Source: Thermosulfurimonas marina (lineage in GTDB: Bacteria > Desulfobacterota > Thermodesulfobacteria > Thermodesulfobacteriales > Thermodesulfobacteriaceae). From it: a DNA stretch of 64,000 bases. Shown one piece after another: positions 7,207-16,088 of this stretch. Below the pieces are notes generated by a model. That model made no database searches. It saw nothing but the letters and a program-made list of their open reading frames with translations, and was not told the origin of the DNA. Location of the stretch: positions 1,302,001 through 1,366,000 of the forward strand of contig NZ_CP042909.1 of the NCBI RefSeq assembly GCF_012317585.1, written 5' to 3'. How positions within the stretch are numbered: position 1 is the stretch's first letter; the number at the start of each line of letters is the position of its first letter. The position numbers were made by a program, and so were the translations under genes.

Positions 7207-8421
7207 ATGAGAGACGGCCTTAAAAAACTGGTCTGGCTGGTAGCCATTGTCCTTTTCGTGGTGGGTTTTTACGGCCTTTATGCACGCCTTACCTACGGGC
7301 ACCGCATGGCCGACTACGGCTCCTATGTGACCTGGGGGCTGTGGGTGGCGGCCTACATCTATTTTATCGGTCTTTCCGCGGGAGCCTTTTCCCTCTCCAC
7401 CCTGGTCTATGTTTTCGGGGTGAAAAGGCTTGAGCGCATCGGGAAACTGGCCCTCTGGACGGCCTTTGCCTGCTTGATCGCGGCCCTCCTTTCCATCTGG
7501 TTCGATATCGGACACCTGTGGCGGGCCTGGCGCATCCCCACGCATTGGCCCGTCTCCATGATGAGCTGGATGGCCGTCCTTTACAGCGCCTACTTCCTCC
7601 TGATTCTGGTCGAGATCTGGTTTGCTATGCGCAAGGACCTCGTCGAGAGGGCCCAGCAGGGTTCGGCCTTCTGCTCCTTTCTCACCTTTGGGAGCCGCGA
7701 CACTTCCCCGGAGGCCCTGGCCCGGGATAAGAAGGTCCTCAAGGTCCTGGGGATCATCGGTATCCCTCTGGCCACGGCCTTCCACGGAGGAGTGGGTACG
7801 CTCTTTGCCGTGGTGGCGGCCAAGCACCACTGGCACAGCGGCCTCACCCCCATCGTCTTTCTCGTGGGCGCGCTCCTTTCCGGGGCGGGCCTTCTCATCT
7901 TTGCCACCTATATCTGGGGCCCCGAGGAGGAGGCTGAACGCAACGAAATGATCAAATTCATGGGCTACATCCTCATCGGTCTTATCTGCTTCGACTTTCT
8001 CCTGGAGATTGCGGAATTTCTGGTGGGCTCCTACGCCAAGGTGCCTGAGGAGTATCTTCCCATCCGCTATATCATTCTCGGCTATTACGGGAAGTACTGG
8101 TACACCTTCTGGATTGTCCACTTCCTGGGTGGGGTGATTCTCCCCATCCTTTTGGCCTGGAGCCGCAAGCCCGGGGCGGTGGCCCTGGCCGGGCTCCTGG
8201 TGGCGGTGACCTTCCTCTCCGTGCGCTTGAACATCGTGGTCCCCGGACAGGTGGTCCCGGAGATCAAGGGTCTGGAATGGGCCTTTTTCGGCCCGGGCCT
8301 CAAGTACTTCTATTTCCCCACCCTGGAGGAATGGCTCCTTACCGCCTGGGTTACGGGCCTGGGCATGCTGATCTTCCTGGTGGGGGAGAAGCTTCTCCCC
8401 GTAAGTGCCAACAAAAACTGA
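7207..8421 (+). CDS. NrfD/PsrC-family membrane quinol-interacting subunit (TtrC/PsrC-like)
   Basis: The 404-residue protein is almost entirely membrane helices (nine or ten), starting DGLKKLVWLVAIVLFVVGFY and containing the NrfD pattern Y-V-T-W-G-L-W-V-A near residue 40 and S-x-G-A-F near 62. NrfD/PsrC subunits bind menaquinol and anchor the B subunit at the periplasmic face. The gene lies 21 bp after the B subunit with its own GGAGGG, and 18 bp before the A subunit, forming one operon. A long reverse open frame across this gene and the next is a GC-composition shadow. Substrate of the complex is not set by this subunit. Confidence 0.92.
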   Translation: MRDGLKKLVWLVAIVLFVVGFYGLYARLTYGHRMADYGSYVTWGLWVAAYIYFIGLSAGAFSLSTLVYVFGVKRLERIGKLALWTAFACLIAALLSIWFDIGHLWRAWRIPTHWPVSMMSWMAVLYSAYFLLILVEIWFAMRKDLVERAQQGSAFCSFLTFGSRDTSPEALARDKKVLKVLGIIGIPLATAFHGGVGTLFAVVAAKHHWHSGLTPIVFLVGALLSGAGLLIFATYIWGPEEEAERNEMIKFMGYILIGLICFDFLLEIAEFLVGSYAKVPEEYLPIRYIILGYYGKYWYTFWIVHFLGGVILPILLAWSRKPGAVALAGLLVAVTFLSVRLNIVVPGQVVPEIKGLEWAFFGPGLKYFYFPTLEEWLLTAWVTGLGMLIFLVGEKLLPVSANKN

Positions 8422-8439
8422 TTCAAGGAGGGCAACCCC

Positions 8440-9484
8440 ATGAAAGAGTTTAAGATAAAGCGCCGGACCTTCCTCAAGTCCCTGGCCTTCGTGGGCGGAG
8501 CGGTGGCCGCCGGGGAGCTCCCCTGGCTCACCCAGCTCTACGCGGACGAGGACGGCTTCTATCACCTGGCCCAAAACGCCTATCCCTTCGACAAGCCGGA
8601 GACCGTGATCTATTCCACCTGTCTCCAGTGCCACACGGCCTGCACCATCAAGGGCAAGATCTATCAGGGGGTGCTGGTCAAGATCACGGGCAACCCCTAC
8701 AGTCCCATGAACATGTGGCCCCAGCTCTCCTACGACACTCCTCCGGAGAAGGCCGTAAAGTACGACGCCCGTCTCTGCCCCAAGGGTCAGGCGGGCATCC
8801 AGAGCCTCTACGACCCCTATCGCCTCCGTAAGGTCCTCAAGCGCAAGCCCGGGACCAAGCGGGGAGAGGGCCAGTGGATCACCATCCCCTTCGAGCAGGC
8901 CATCGAAGAGATCGTAAACGGAGGGAACCTTTTCGGCGAGGGCCATGTGCCCGGGCTTAAGGAGATCTGGGCCGTGCGCGACCCCAAGCTCATGAAGGAG
9001 CTCAAAAAAGACGCCAAGGCTGTGGCCGAGGGAAAGATGAGCCTTGAGGAATTCAAGCGCAAGCATAAGGACCATCTGGACAAGCTCATCGATCCCAACC
9101 ATCCGGACCTCGGCCCCAAGAACAACCAGTTCGTCTTCCTGGCCGGCCGGATCGAGCACGGACGCAAGGAGTTTTCCAAGCGCTGGCTCAAGGACGCCTT
9201 CGGCTCGGTGAACTGGTACGAGCACACCACGGTCTGCGAGCAGTCTCACCACATCGCCTATAAGGAGATGACCCGGAAGTATCACCAGGGCAAGTGGATC
9301 AAGCCCAAGGAGCACATGAAGCCCGATGTGCCTAATGCGGAGTTCGTGATCTTTTTCGGGACCAGCCCCTTTGAGTGCAACTTCGGCCTTCTACGACAGC
9401 CGGGTCAAGCTGGTGAAGGTCTCCGGGGCCCAAGGGGAGCGTCCCTGGGAGGTCTGGGAGAAGTGGGCCCGCAAGGCGGCTTAA
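8440..9484 (+). pseudogene. Molybdopterin oxidoreductase catalytic subunit (TtrA/PsrA-like) with large internal deletion
   Basis: The N-terminus has a Tat signal (KRRTFLK then a hydrophobic stretch) and the [4Fe-4S] motif C-L-Q-C-H-T-A-C-x(n)-C-P-K-G-Q, followed by the first molybdopterin domain up to FFGTSPFECNFG at about residue 316 (near 9385). Family members run to 750-1,050 residues. Here the frame then becomes nonsense, while a different frame from 9386 reads A-F-Y-D-S-R-V-K-L-V-K-V... for 32 codons to TAA at 9482-9484, which looks like the natural C-terminus of such a subunit. Thus an internal piece of roughly 2 kb is missing and the join is out of frame. Most of the cofactor-binding and active-site region is absent, so no enzyme is expected. 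A misassembly is the alternative. Confidence 0.8.
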
Positions 9485-9486
9485 GG

Positions 9487-9699
9487 ATGAGCTTCTGGAT
9501 ACCCCTCCCCATCATCATATTGCTTTTGGTCGGGGTCGGGCGGGCCGGAGGCCCGGCTTCGGCCCTGACCGCCCCTCCTCCCGCCAAAAAACAGGCGGTG
9601 AGGCCGGAGAAGGGGTGTCCGCTCCTCAAGAATCTTCCTTGGTCGGGAAACGGCACGGACAACGGGACAGAAGAAGAGGAGGAGGATTTCGGGTGTTGA
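9487..9699 (+). CDS. Small secreted protein, unknown
   Basis: ATG 9487 lies 2 bp after the stop of the deleted catalytic-subunit gene and opens 70 codons. The product has a clear hydrophobic N-terminus (W-I-P-L-P-I-I-I-L-L-L-V-G-V-G), a possible cleavage after A-S-A near residue 25, a proline/lysine-rich middle and a C-terminal acidic run of five Glu ending in G-C. A strong ribosome site is not seen; GGCGGCTTAAGG just before it is the best candidate. No family recognised. It continues the frame that follows the broken subunit, so it might be a composition artefact, but the signal-peptide-like start and position before the barrel gene favour a small exported protein. Confidence 0.35.
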   Translation: MSFWIPLPIIILLLVGVGRAGGPASALTAPPPAKKQAVRPEKGCPLLKNLPWSGNGTDNGTEEEEEDFGC

Positions 9700-9782
9700 C
9701 CCAAAATTTTCACCAAAGTGACCAGGCCGGGCCTCAGAGTCCCGGCAAAGTTTTGGAAAAAACGCCAAAAGGAGGGAGAGGT

Positions 9783-11216
9783 ATGAAAACGGGAGTCAGA
9801 TGGTTGGTAGGTCTTTTGGCGGTGGTTCTCCTTGCGGCCTTCGGGTACGCCCCGGTGCGGGCGGCTCAGATCGACGATCCGCTGCTCCGGGTCCTGGTGC
9901 GCAAGGGGATCCTGACCGAGGAGGAGGCCTTGGAGATCAAAAAGGAGGCGGAGCTTGAGGCCCAAAAGCAGAAGGAGGAGGTGGCCAAGGCTGCGGCGGA
10001 GAAGGTGGCCAAGGAGGGGCTGGCCCTTCCCAAGGCCCTCCGGGGGGTAAAATTCGGCACCCTCACTTACCTGGACTACACCAACGGATACGGGCCCTTT
10101 GATAACGGAAAAGAGGAGGGGCAGAGCTACTTTACCGTGATGCGTGCTTATTTCAACTTCAAAAAGAAAATCAATTCCTGGCTCTCCTTTCGCTTTACTC
10201 CGGACATCCATCCGGGCAATGAGAGAAGCTATGATCTGCGGATTAAATACGCTTATGCCCAGTTCAAACTCCCTGATTTCGGATTCCTCACCGATCTCAA
10301 GATGGAGTTCGGGCAGGGGCACTTCCCCTGGCTGGACTTTGAGGAGCACATCAACCCTTACCGTATGCAGGGCTGCATGCCTCGGGAGTTCTTCGGCACC
10401 TTCAACTCCGCGGACCGGGGAGTCTCCATTGCCGGGAACCTGGGCGGCAAGCTGGATGCGGACTTCGTGAAACGGCTCACGGCCCACTACCCCATCTACA
10501 ACCACTACGCCGGAAAGTACGGGACCTTCTGGCTCTCTTATATGAACGGCTCCGGGTACTCCAGCGAGGAGGTCAACGAGAACAAGGCCGTGGAGCTGCG
10601 GCTCACCCTCCGGCCCTTCCCCCACTCCACCAGCGGTATGTTCCCCCTGGCCGGCCTTCAGTTTAGCTACTTCGGTATTTACGGCGAAGGTAACAGGGCT
10701 GTGGCCGGTCTTGGGGACCCAGACTACACGGTGAATCTCTTTATGCTTTCCTACCAGCATCCCTGGTTCATGGTGGCTGCGCAGTACAGCACCTCTACCG
10801 GAAATAATAATGGGAAGTGGGTAGTTCAGCGTCCAAGTGGGAAAATGGAAGAGCTTGATACGGAGCTCTATTCTATCTATGCTGATTTTACTCTTCCGGT
10901 ATTCAACGAAAAACTTCACCTTTATGCTCGTTGGGATCATTTCGACCCGAACGACACCGGAGATTACCTTGATACGGATTATGGTCGAATCCCCGATAGC
11001 AATGACGAGGCCGACCACTACATTCTGGCCCTGGCCTACTATCTCACCGGGAAAAACATCCTCATGTTGAGTGCGGAATGGGTGAACTTCGACAAATATT
11101 ACCGTATCGGTGACACGGGATATTTCAATGAGCACTGGGGTGCCTATAATCCTTCCGGGCCGATCAACCTAGACGACGGGTTCCGGATCCAGACCGTGTT
11201 GCAGATTAGCTTTTAA
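9783..11216 (+). CDS. Outer-membrane beta-barrel porin (ExtI-like)
   Basis: The 477-residue product begins with a Sec signal peptide (cleavage near A-R-A-A, residue 26), a short D-P-L-L-R-V-L-V-R-K-G-I-L-T-E-E-E-A helix and coiled coil to about residue 80, then alternating aromatic beta strands and a final strand ending R-I-Q-T-V-L-Q-I-S-F, the classic C-terminal Phe of barrels. The L-R-V-L/V-x-K-G-I-L-T-x-x-E-A start and P-W-L-D-F-E-E-H-I-N-P-Y-R-M-Q-G motif recall the porins of Geobacter ext operons (recognised from memory). ATG 9783 follows AAAGGAGGGAG. A strong terminator follows at 11259. It may admit a sulfur or metal oxyanion, or take part in an electron conduit. Confidence 0.8.
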   Translation: MKTGVRWLVGLLAVVLLAAFGYAPVRAAQIDDPLLRVLVRKGILTEEEALEIKKEAELEAQKQKEEVAKAAAEKVAKEGLALPKALRGVKFGTLTYLDYTNGYGPFDNGKEEGQSYFTVMRAYFNFKKKINSWLSFRFTPDIHPGNERSYDLRIKYAYAQFKLPDFGFLTDLKMEFGQGHFPWLDFEEHINPYRMQGCMPREFFGTFNSADRGVSIAGNLGGKLDADFVKRLTAHYPIYNHYAGKYGTFWLSYMNGSGYSSEEVNENKAVELRLTLRPFPHSTSGMFPLAGLQFSYFGIYGEGNRAVAGLGDPDYTVNLFMLSYQHPWFMVAAQYSTSTGNNNGKWVVQRPSGKMEELDTELYSIYADFTLPVFNEKLHLYARWDHFDPNDTGDYLDTDYGRIPDSNDEADHYILALAYYLTGKNILMLSAEWVNFDKYYRIGDTGYFNEHWGAYNPSGPINLDDGFRIQTVLQISF

Positions 11217-11258
11217 GGGCCCCGAGCCCACCCATACCCACAACCCCACACCCTCCTC

Positions 11259-11287
11259 GGGGCGGGCTCCGGCCCGCCCCCTTTTTA
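11259..11287 (+). terminator. Rho-independent terminator after first porin
   Basis: A perfect 9-bp stem, GGGGCGGGC (11259-11267) with GCCCGCCCC (11272-11280), around TCCG, is followed by a T run (11282-11286). It separates the reductase/porin operon from the second barrel gene. Confidence 0.85.
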
Positions 11288-11342
11288 CTTGAAAATCTTT
11301 CGAAAGGGGTAAACCGCCTAAATCCCTTCGGGAGGTTGGAGG

Positions 11343-12782
11343 ATGCGCAAAATACCCTTGATTCTTCTTTTGACCTTTCTGGTCTTTTTCTTTTCCCTTC
11401 CTCTTCAGGCGGAGGAGCAGCCGAGTCTGGAAGAGATCCTTTCCGAGATCCGGGCCCTTCGGGCGGAGTTGCGGGAGAAGGACCGGCGCATTCAGGCCCT
11501 GGAAGAGGAGGTGAGACGCCTCCGGGCTCAGATGGCCGAAAAGGCCCGGCCTGCGGAAAAGGAGGCCGCTACGGCCAGGGTGGAGATCTCGCCCCCGGTA
11601 AAGAGGGTCACCTTCGGAGGGCAGTACCGCATCAACTCCTACAGTGTGCACACCCATCGCAAGAATCTGAACGCCAGCCGCCTGCGTCTGCGGCAGAACC
11701 TGGACCTGGTCTTCTCCGAGGCCTTTCGCACCCATCTTCAGGTGGAGCTGGGACACACCCCGGCCAATATCACCAAGACCGAGGAACGCCTACGCGTGCG
11801 CCATGCGGTCCTCACCTGGGCCCCCCGCAGGGATCTCTCCCTTGAGGCCGGGCTCCTTCCCCTTTCGGACCGGGCCGCGGAGATGCTCTATTCCGCGGAC
11901 TGGGACTATAACCCCCTGGCCCTGACCCTCTCCTACCGCAACCCTTACTGGGGAAACTTCCGCCTCTTTGCCGCCCAGCTCAACGAGGGGGACGAGGCCC
12001 TGGCCCACGACGATTTCCTGCACTACGAGCTGGACTGGGAGCGCCCCCTTTCCCCGAATCTCACCCTCTCGGCCTTTGCCCTTTACGCCGAGGTGGCCGA
12101 AAACTACGCCAACCCCGCCGGAGGGCCTTCGAGCCACACCCGTCCGCACTTAAACTACGGCCTGGGCCTCTCCTTCAAGCCCTACGAGGACCTCACCCTG
12201 AGAGCGGTGCTGGCCGGTTCTTTCACCGACCGGGAGATCCTGGGCACACCGAACGACGCCTCGGGCTGGCTTCTGCGGCTTGAGGCTGAAAAGACCTTCC
12301 CCTGGGGCTCGGCCAGCCTCCTTTTTACCCACGCCAGCGGGGACTCCGACGGCGAGGGCTTTCTGCCCATTATGGCCCTGGCCGGCACTTACGGCTACTG
12401 GGGCTACACCGGGATTCTCACCGTGCAGGGGCCTACGGATACCGGCTTTGACGACACCGCGGTGAACGTCTCCAACAACGGCTACGGGCTGACCACCCTC
12501 CAGGGCCGCCTCCGGTGGCGCCTTGCGGACTGGGCCGGGTTGACCCTGGCGGCGGGCTGGTTCGGGAACACCGAGGCCCCCGGAAGGGACGACCTCGTGG
12601 GCTACGACTTCCTGGGAATGCTCACCCTCAGGCTCCACCGCTACCTTACCCTGGACCTGGGCCTGGATTATGCTCATCTCAAGGACAGCGTGAACGGCTA
12701 TGAGAGCCGGGACTTCAACTTCGCTCCCGGAAAGGAAGAGGACAAGCTGGCGGCCTTCAGTCGCCTCCAGGCCGAATTTTAG
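11343..12782 (+). CDS. Outer-membrane beta-barrel protein with N-terminal coiled coil
   Basis: The 479-residue product has a Sec signal peptide (to about residue 23, L-Q-A-E-E), a heptad-rich coiled coil at about 28-70 (E-I-R-A-L-R-A-E-L-R-E-K-D), a linker, and then amphipathic strands typical of alginate-export/porin-like barrels, ending F-S-R-L-Q-A-E-F with terminal Phe. The GGAGG (11333-11342) lies just before ATG. The next gene, a 12-heme cytochrome, starts 17 bp after its stop, so the two are made together; a porin-cytochrome pair for electron or substrate traffic across the outer membrane is plausible but the barrel is smaller than MtrB-type conduits. Confidence 0.8.
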   Translation: MRKIPLILLLTFLVFFFSLPLQAEEQPSLEEILSEIRALRAELREKDRRIQALEEEVRRLRAQMAEKARPAEKEAATARVEISPPVKRVTFGGQYRINSYSVHTHRKNLNASRLRLRQNLDLVFSEAFRTHLQVELGHTPANITKTEERLRVRHAVLTWAPRRDLSLEAGLLPLSDRAAEMLYSADWDYNPLALTLSYRNPYWGNFRLFAAQLNEGDEALAHDDFLHYELDWERPLSPNLTLSAFALYAEVAENYANPAGGPSSHTRPHLNYGLGLSFKPYEDLTLRAVLAGSFTDREILGTPNDASGWLLRLEAEKTFPWGSASLLFTHASGDSDGEGFLPIMALAGTYGYWGYTGILTVQGPTDTGFDDTAVNVSNNGYGLTTLQGRLRWRLADWAGLTLAAGWFGNTEAPGRDDLVGYDFLGMLTLRLHRYLTLDLGLDYAHLKDSVNGYESRDFNFAPGKEEDKLAAFSRLQAEF

Positions 12783-12798
12783 GTTCAGGAGGTGGGTT

Positions 12799-14676
12799 GT
12801 GTGGAGGGTGCTTCTCCTGGTGCTTGCGGCGGGGCTTCTTTTCGGGGGGCCCGCCTGGGGGGCTTCGGGCTGCCTGCGCTGTCATGAGGGGATCAAAAAG
12901 ATTGCCGAAAATCCGGTCATGGGGCGCCTTTCCTGCGTCTTCTGTCACCGGGGAAACCCCGAAGGCCGCACCAAGGAAGAGGCCCATCAGGGGCTCTGGA
13001 GCAACCCCTCGGATCTGCGGGTGGTGGACCAGACCTGTGGCCAGTGTCACGGGGAGATCGTGACCCGCCTCAAAAAGAGCCTTCACGCCACGAGTGCCGG
13101 GATCATCAGCGCCGCCCGTTATACCTGGGGCGCGCAGAAGACCCGGCGGGCCCTCTACGCCCCTTACCCGGTGCGCGATGAAGACGGCCACATCCCCGGC
13201 CAGCGCGGGGCCCTTCCGGAACTCCAGGCCCTTCCCCTCTATGATCCTCAAAGACCCATAGGCCCTACCAATCACCCGGTGGACGACTATCTGCGGGCCG
13301 AGTGTCTGCGCTGTCACATCTGGACCCGGGGAAAGGAACGCCCCGGGGACTACCGCTCCAGCGGCTGTGCGGCCTGCCACGTGATCTACGCCGACGACGG
13401 CCTTTACCGAGGAGAGGATCCCACCATCCCTAAAGACGAGCCCGGGCATCCCCGGCTCCACCGCATCACCACCCGCATTCCGGTCTTCCAGTGCCAGCAC
13501 TGTCATAACCGGGGCGGGCGCACCGGGGTGAGCTATATGGGGATGATGGAGTCTGACGGCTACTGCTCGCCCTGGAGCGGAAAGGCCGGGGTGAAGGCCG
13601 GGCGCAAGCTCCACGGTAAGTGCTACAACCACCTAGTGCCGGACATTCACTACGAGCGGGGCCTGGCCTGCATCGATTGTCATCTGGAGCCCGAGATCCA
13701 CGGGGACGGGAACATTTACAGCAAGAAGGATGAAGCGGTGGAGATCGAGTGTGAGGACTGTCACGGGACGGTGAAATCCCCGGCTCCCCTACGCACCTCC
13801 CGCGGGACCTCTTATCCCAACCTTAAGCGAAAGGGCTCACGGGTGATCCTGATCGGAAAACTTGACGGGAGAGAACACCCGGTCCCCCAGGTGCAGGAGG
13901 TGGTGCAGAGAAATCGGCAGGCGGCGGTAGCCATGGAAATCCCGTCCCATGCTCGGAAGCTTGAGTGTTATGCCTGCCATGCGGTCTGGGCTCCACAGTG
14001 CTACGGCTGTCACGCCCAGCAGAACCTTGCGGAAAAGGCCGGAGACTGGTTGCGTTACGGAAAGAGCGCGGACGAAAGTCTCACCGGAAGGGAGAAAAAT
14101 CGCCTCAAGACCGCCCACCACTGGCGCGAGACCCGGTCCTACCTCCGGTGGGAGAGCCCGGCCCTGGGCTGGAACGCCGAGGGCAAGGTGGCTCCCTATA
14201 TCCCGGGCTGCCAGGTCATCTTCACCCAGATTGGCCCGGACGGAAAGCCCCGCTTCCTGAACCACATCTTTAAGACCGCCCAAGGCACCTGGGGTATCGC
14301 CTCCAACCCCATCCAGCCGCACACCGTGCGCCCCCGGGCCCGCTCCTGCGAGGACTGCCACGCCAACCCCAAGGCCCTGGGCCTGGGAACCGGGCTCTAC
14401 CGTGCGGACTGGAACGGGGTGCCCTTTCCCTACGGGCTGGACCAGATCGTGACCCCGGAGGGCCGCCCCATTCAGGCCGTAAGTCACGACGGGGCCCGGC
14501 CCTTCAACGGCAAGGAATTGAGGCGCATCCTGCGGGTAAACATCTGCGCCTCCTGCCACGGATTCATGCGGGATCCCGAATTCTGGAAAAAGGTAGTGGA
14601 CCGAAACGGGCGCGCCCCGGACGATGCCACCCACCGGAAGGTCCTCCGGCACCTTCTCCGGGACTCGGTTCGGTAA
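12799..14676 (+). CDS. Periplasmic 12-heme c-type cytochrome
   Basis: The 625-residue product has twelve CXXCH heme motifs by direct count: CLRCH, CVFCH, CGQCH, CLRCH, CAACH, CQHCH, CIDCH, CEDCH, CYACH, CYGCH, CEDCH and CASCH. The open frame runs further upstream, but GTG 12799 lies 7 nt after AGGAGG (12787-12792) and gives a clean signal peptide (RVLLLVLAAGLLFGGPAWGA) directly before the first heme. No lipobox and no C-terminal membrane helix, so it should be soluble in the periplasm. The family is not one I can name; long heme-free stretches between hemes 10 and 11 suggest a specific docking or catalytic fold rather than a simple wire. It is co-transcribed with the barrel upstream. Confidence 0.92.
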   Translation: MWRVLLLVLAAGLLFGGPAWGASGCLRCHEGIKKIAENPVMGRLSCVFCHRGNPEGRTKEEAHQGLWSNPSDLRVVDQTCGQCHGEIVTRLKKSLHATSAGIISAARYTWGAQKTRRALYAPYPVRDEDGHIPGQRGALPELQALPLYDPQRPIGPTNHPVDDYLRAECLRCHIWTRGKERPGDYRSSGCAACHVIYADDGLYRGEDPTIPKDEPGHPRLHRITTRIPVFQCQHCHNRGGRTGVSYMGMMESDGYCSPWSGKAGVKAGRKLHGKCYNHLVPDIHYERGLACIDCHLEPEIHGDGNIYSKKDEAVEIECEDCHGTVKSPAPLRTSRGTSYPNLKRKGSRVILIGKLDGREHPVPQVQEVVQRNRQAAVAMEIPSHARKLECYACHAVWAPQCYGCHAQQNLAEKAGDWLRYGKSADESLTGREKNRLKTAHHWRETRSYLRWESPALGWNAEGKVAPYIPGCQVIFTQIGPDGKPRFLNHIFKTAQGTWGIASNPIQPHTVRPRARSCEDCHANPKALGLGTGLYRADWNGVPFPYGLDQIVTPEGRPIQAVSHDGARPFNGKELRRILRVNICASCHGFMRDPEFWKKVVDRNGRAPDDATHRKVLRHLLRDSVR

Positions 14677-14680
14677 AAGA

Positions 14681-14700
14681 GGGGGGCCGCAAGGCCCCCT
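14681..14700. terminator. Bidirectional terminator hairpin between cytochrome and regulator genes
   Basis: GGGGGCC (14682-14688) and GGCCCCC (14693-14699) form a stem around GCAA between two convergent genes. On the minus strand it is followed by TCTTTTAC, on the plus strand by TTAGTTT. Confidence 0.65.
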
Positions 14701-16088
14701 TAGTTTCCGGACAGACCGTATTTCTGGAGTTTGGCCCGCAGGGTGTTGCGGTTGATACCCAGGAGGCGAGCGGCCCGGAGCTGGTTGCCCCCGGTCTCCT
14801 CCAGCACCCGGGAAAGAAGGGCCTTTTCCACGGTCGCCAAGACCCGTTCGTAGAGCTCCCCTTCGAGACATTCCTTTCTCAGGCGTTCCACCAGCTCGTA
14901 GGCCAGAAGCCCGGCGGCGTTTCCGCCGGAGGTCCGGGGCTCCGGAAACTGGATATCTTCCGGCAGGATGAGGGAGCCCCGGGCCAGGACCGCGGCCCGG
15001 GTGAGGGTGTTTTCCAGCTCTCTTACATTTCCCGGCCAGGAATAGGCCAGGAGCCTTTCCAGGGCCGCCTGGCTGAGGAAAATCCTCTTTCCCAGCTCCC
15101 GGGAGGCTTTCTCCACGAAGTAGTGGGCGAGGATCGGTATATCCTCCCGGCGCTCCCTCAAGGGAGGGATGTGGATGGTGAGAACCCGCAGGCGATGGTA
15201 AAGGTCTTCCCGGAAGGCGCCTTCGGCCACCAGGGCCTCAAGATCGCGATTGGTGGCGGCCAGCACCCGCACATCCACCCGCCGGGTTCGGCTTGAGCCC
15301 AGGCGCTCCACCGTCCCCTCTTCTAGCACCCGCAGGAGCTTTACCTGGAGGGCCGGGCTCATGTCCCCCACCTCGTCCAGGAAGAGGGTCCCTCCATGGG
15401 CCTGTTCAAACTTTCCGGGGTGAGCCCGATCGGCCCCGGTAAAGGCCCCGCGTTCGTAGCCGAAAAGCTCGGCCTCAATAAGGGTCTCCGGAAGGGCGGC
15501 GCAGTTTAAGGCCACGAAGGGTTGGGCTTTGCGGGGGCTGTAGTGGTGGATGAGGCGGGCCACCAGCTCCTTGCCCACCCCGGACTCTCCGGTGATGAGG
15601 ACCGGGGCCGGTGAGGAGGCCACCTGGCCGATGAGCTTGCAGACCTCCAGGATGGCCCGGCTCTTTCCGATGAACTGCCGACCTTCCCCGAGCCCGGTCT
15701 GGCAGGGAAGACAGAGGCCGCTTTCAATCTCTCGGGAGGTCAGGGCCCGGGAGAGCACCGCCCGCAACTCTTCGGTATCAAAAGGCTTTACCACATACTC
15801 GTAGGCCCCGGCCCGCATGGCCTCAATGGCCGAGTCCGCGTCCGCAAAGGCGGTGATCACGATCACCGGAAGTTCCGGATAGCCCTCCTTGAGCCTTTTG
15901 AGGACTTCCAGACCGGAGAGATCCGGGAGTTTGAGGTCCAGAAGAACCACCGAGACCTCCGGAGAGATCCGGGAAAGGCCGGTCTTTCCGTTTTCGGCGG
16001 TGAGAAAACGGTACTCCTGAAGGGCCCGGGGTAGGGCGTAAGGGATGGACCGATCGTCGTCGATGAGGAGAATGAGGGGTTTAGCCAC
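14700..16088 (-). CDS. Sigma-54-dependent NtrC-family response regulator
   Basis: The 462-residue protein has a receiver domain (acidic triad residues 10-12, phospho-acceptor D51, K101), an AAA+ domain with Walker A GESGVGKE at 167-174 and the sigma-54 contact motif GAFTGA at 214-219, and a Fis-type helix-turn-helix at the end ([16 protein letters not shown]). It activates sigma-54 promoters when phosphorylated. The frame is open further upstream, but GTG 16088 has GGAGGG 5 nt before it and overlaps the kinase stop by 8 nt (GTGGCTAA), so it is coupled to the kinase. The only sigma-54-like promoter I found nearby is that of the ttrBCA-like operon at 6405. Confidence 0.93.
   Translation of the reverse strand: MAKPLILLIDDDRSIPYALPRALQEYRFLTAENGKTGLSRISPEVSVVLLDLKLPDLSGLEVLKRLKEGYPELPVIVITAFADADSAIEAMRAGAYEYVVKPFDTEELRAVLSRALTSREIESGLCLPCQTGLGEGRQFIGKSRAILEVCKLIGQVASSPAPVLITGESGVGKELVARLIHHYSPRKAQPFVALNCAALPETLIEAELFGYERGAFTGADRAHPGKFEQAHGGTLFLDEVGDMSPALQVKLLRVLEEGTVERLGSSRTRRVDVRVLAATNRDLEALVAEGAFREDLYHRLRVLTIHIPPLRERREDIPILAHYFVEKASRELGKRIFLSQAALERLLAYSWPGNVRELENTLTRAAVLARGSLILPEDIQFPEPRTSGGNAAGLLAYELVERLRKECLEGELYERVLATVEKALLSRVLEETGGNQLRAARLLGINRNTLRAKLQKYGLSGN

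Noticed and set aside
7177-9315. A 2.1-kb open frame antisense to the C and A reductase subunits
   Set aside because: It lies opposite two genes with clear cysteine motifs and membrane helices; its translation is rich in His, Gly and Pro with no domain, a typical shadow of GC-rich codon bias.
8440-9699. A natural 419-residue fusion of the catalytic subunit with a secreted acidic tail
   Set aside because: Sequence after about residue 316 in that frame has no resemblance to the family, while the other frame gives a proper C-terminus ending in TAA at 9482; the tail is better read as a separate small gene from 9487.
13837-14871. Antisense open frame opposite the end of the 12-heme cytochrome
   Set aside because: It crosses the bidirectional terminator and opposes hemes 9-12; no motif of its own.
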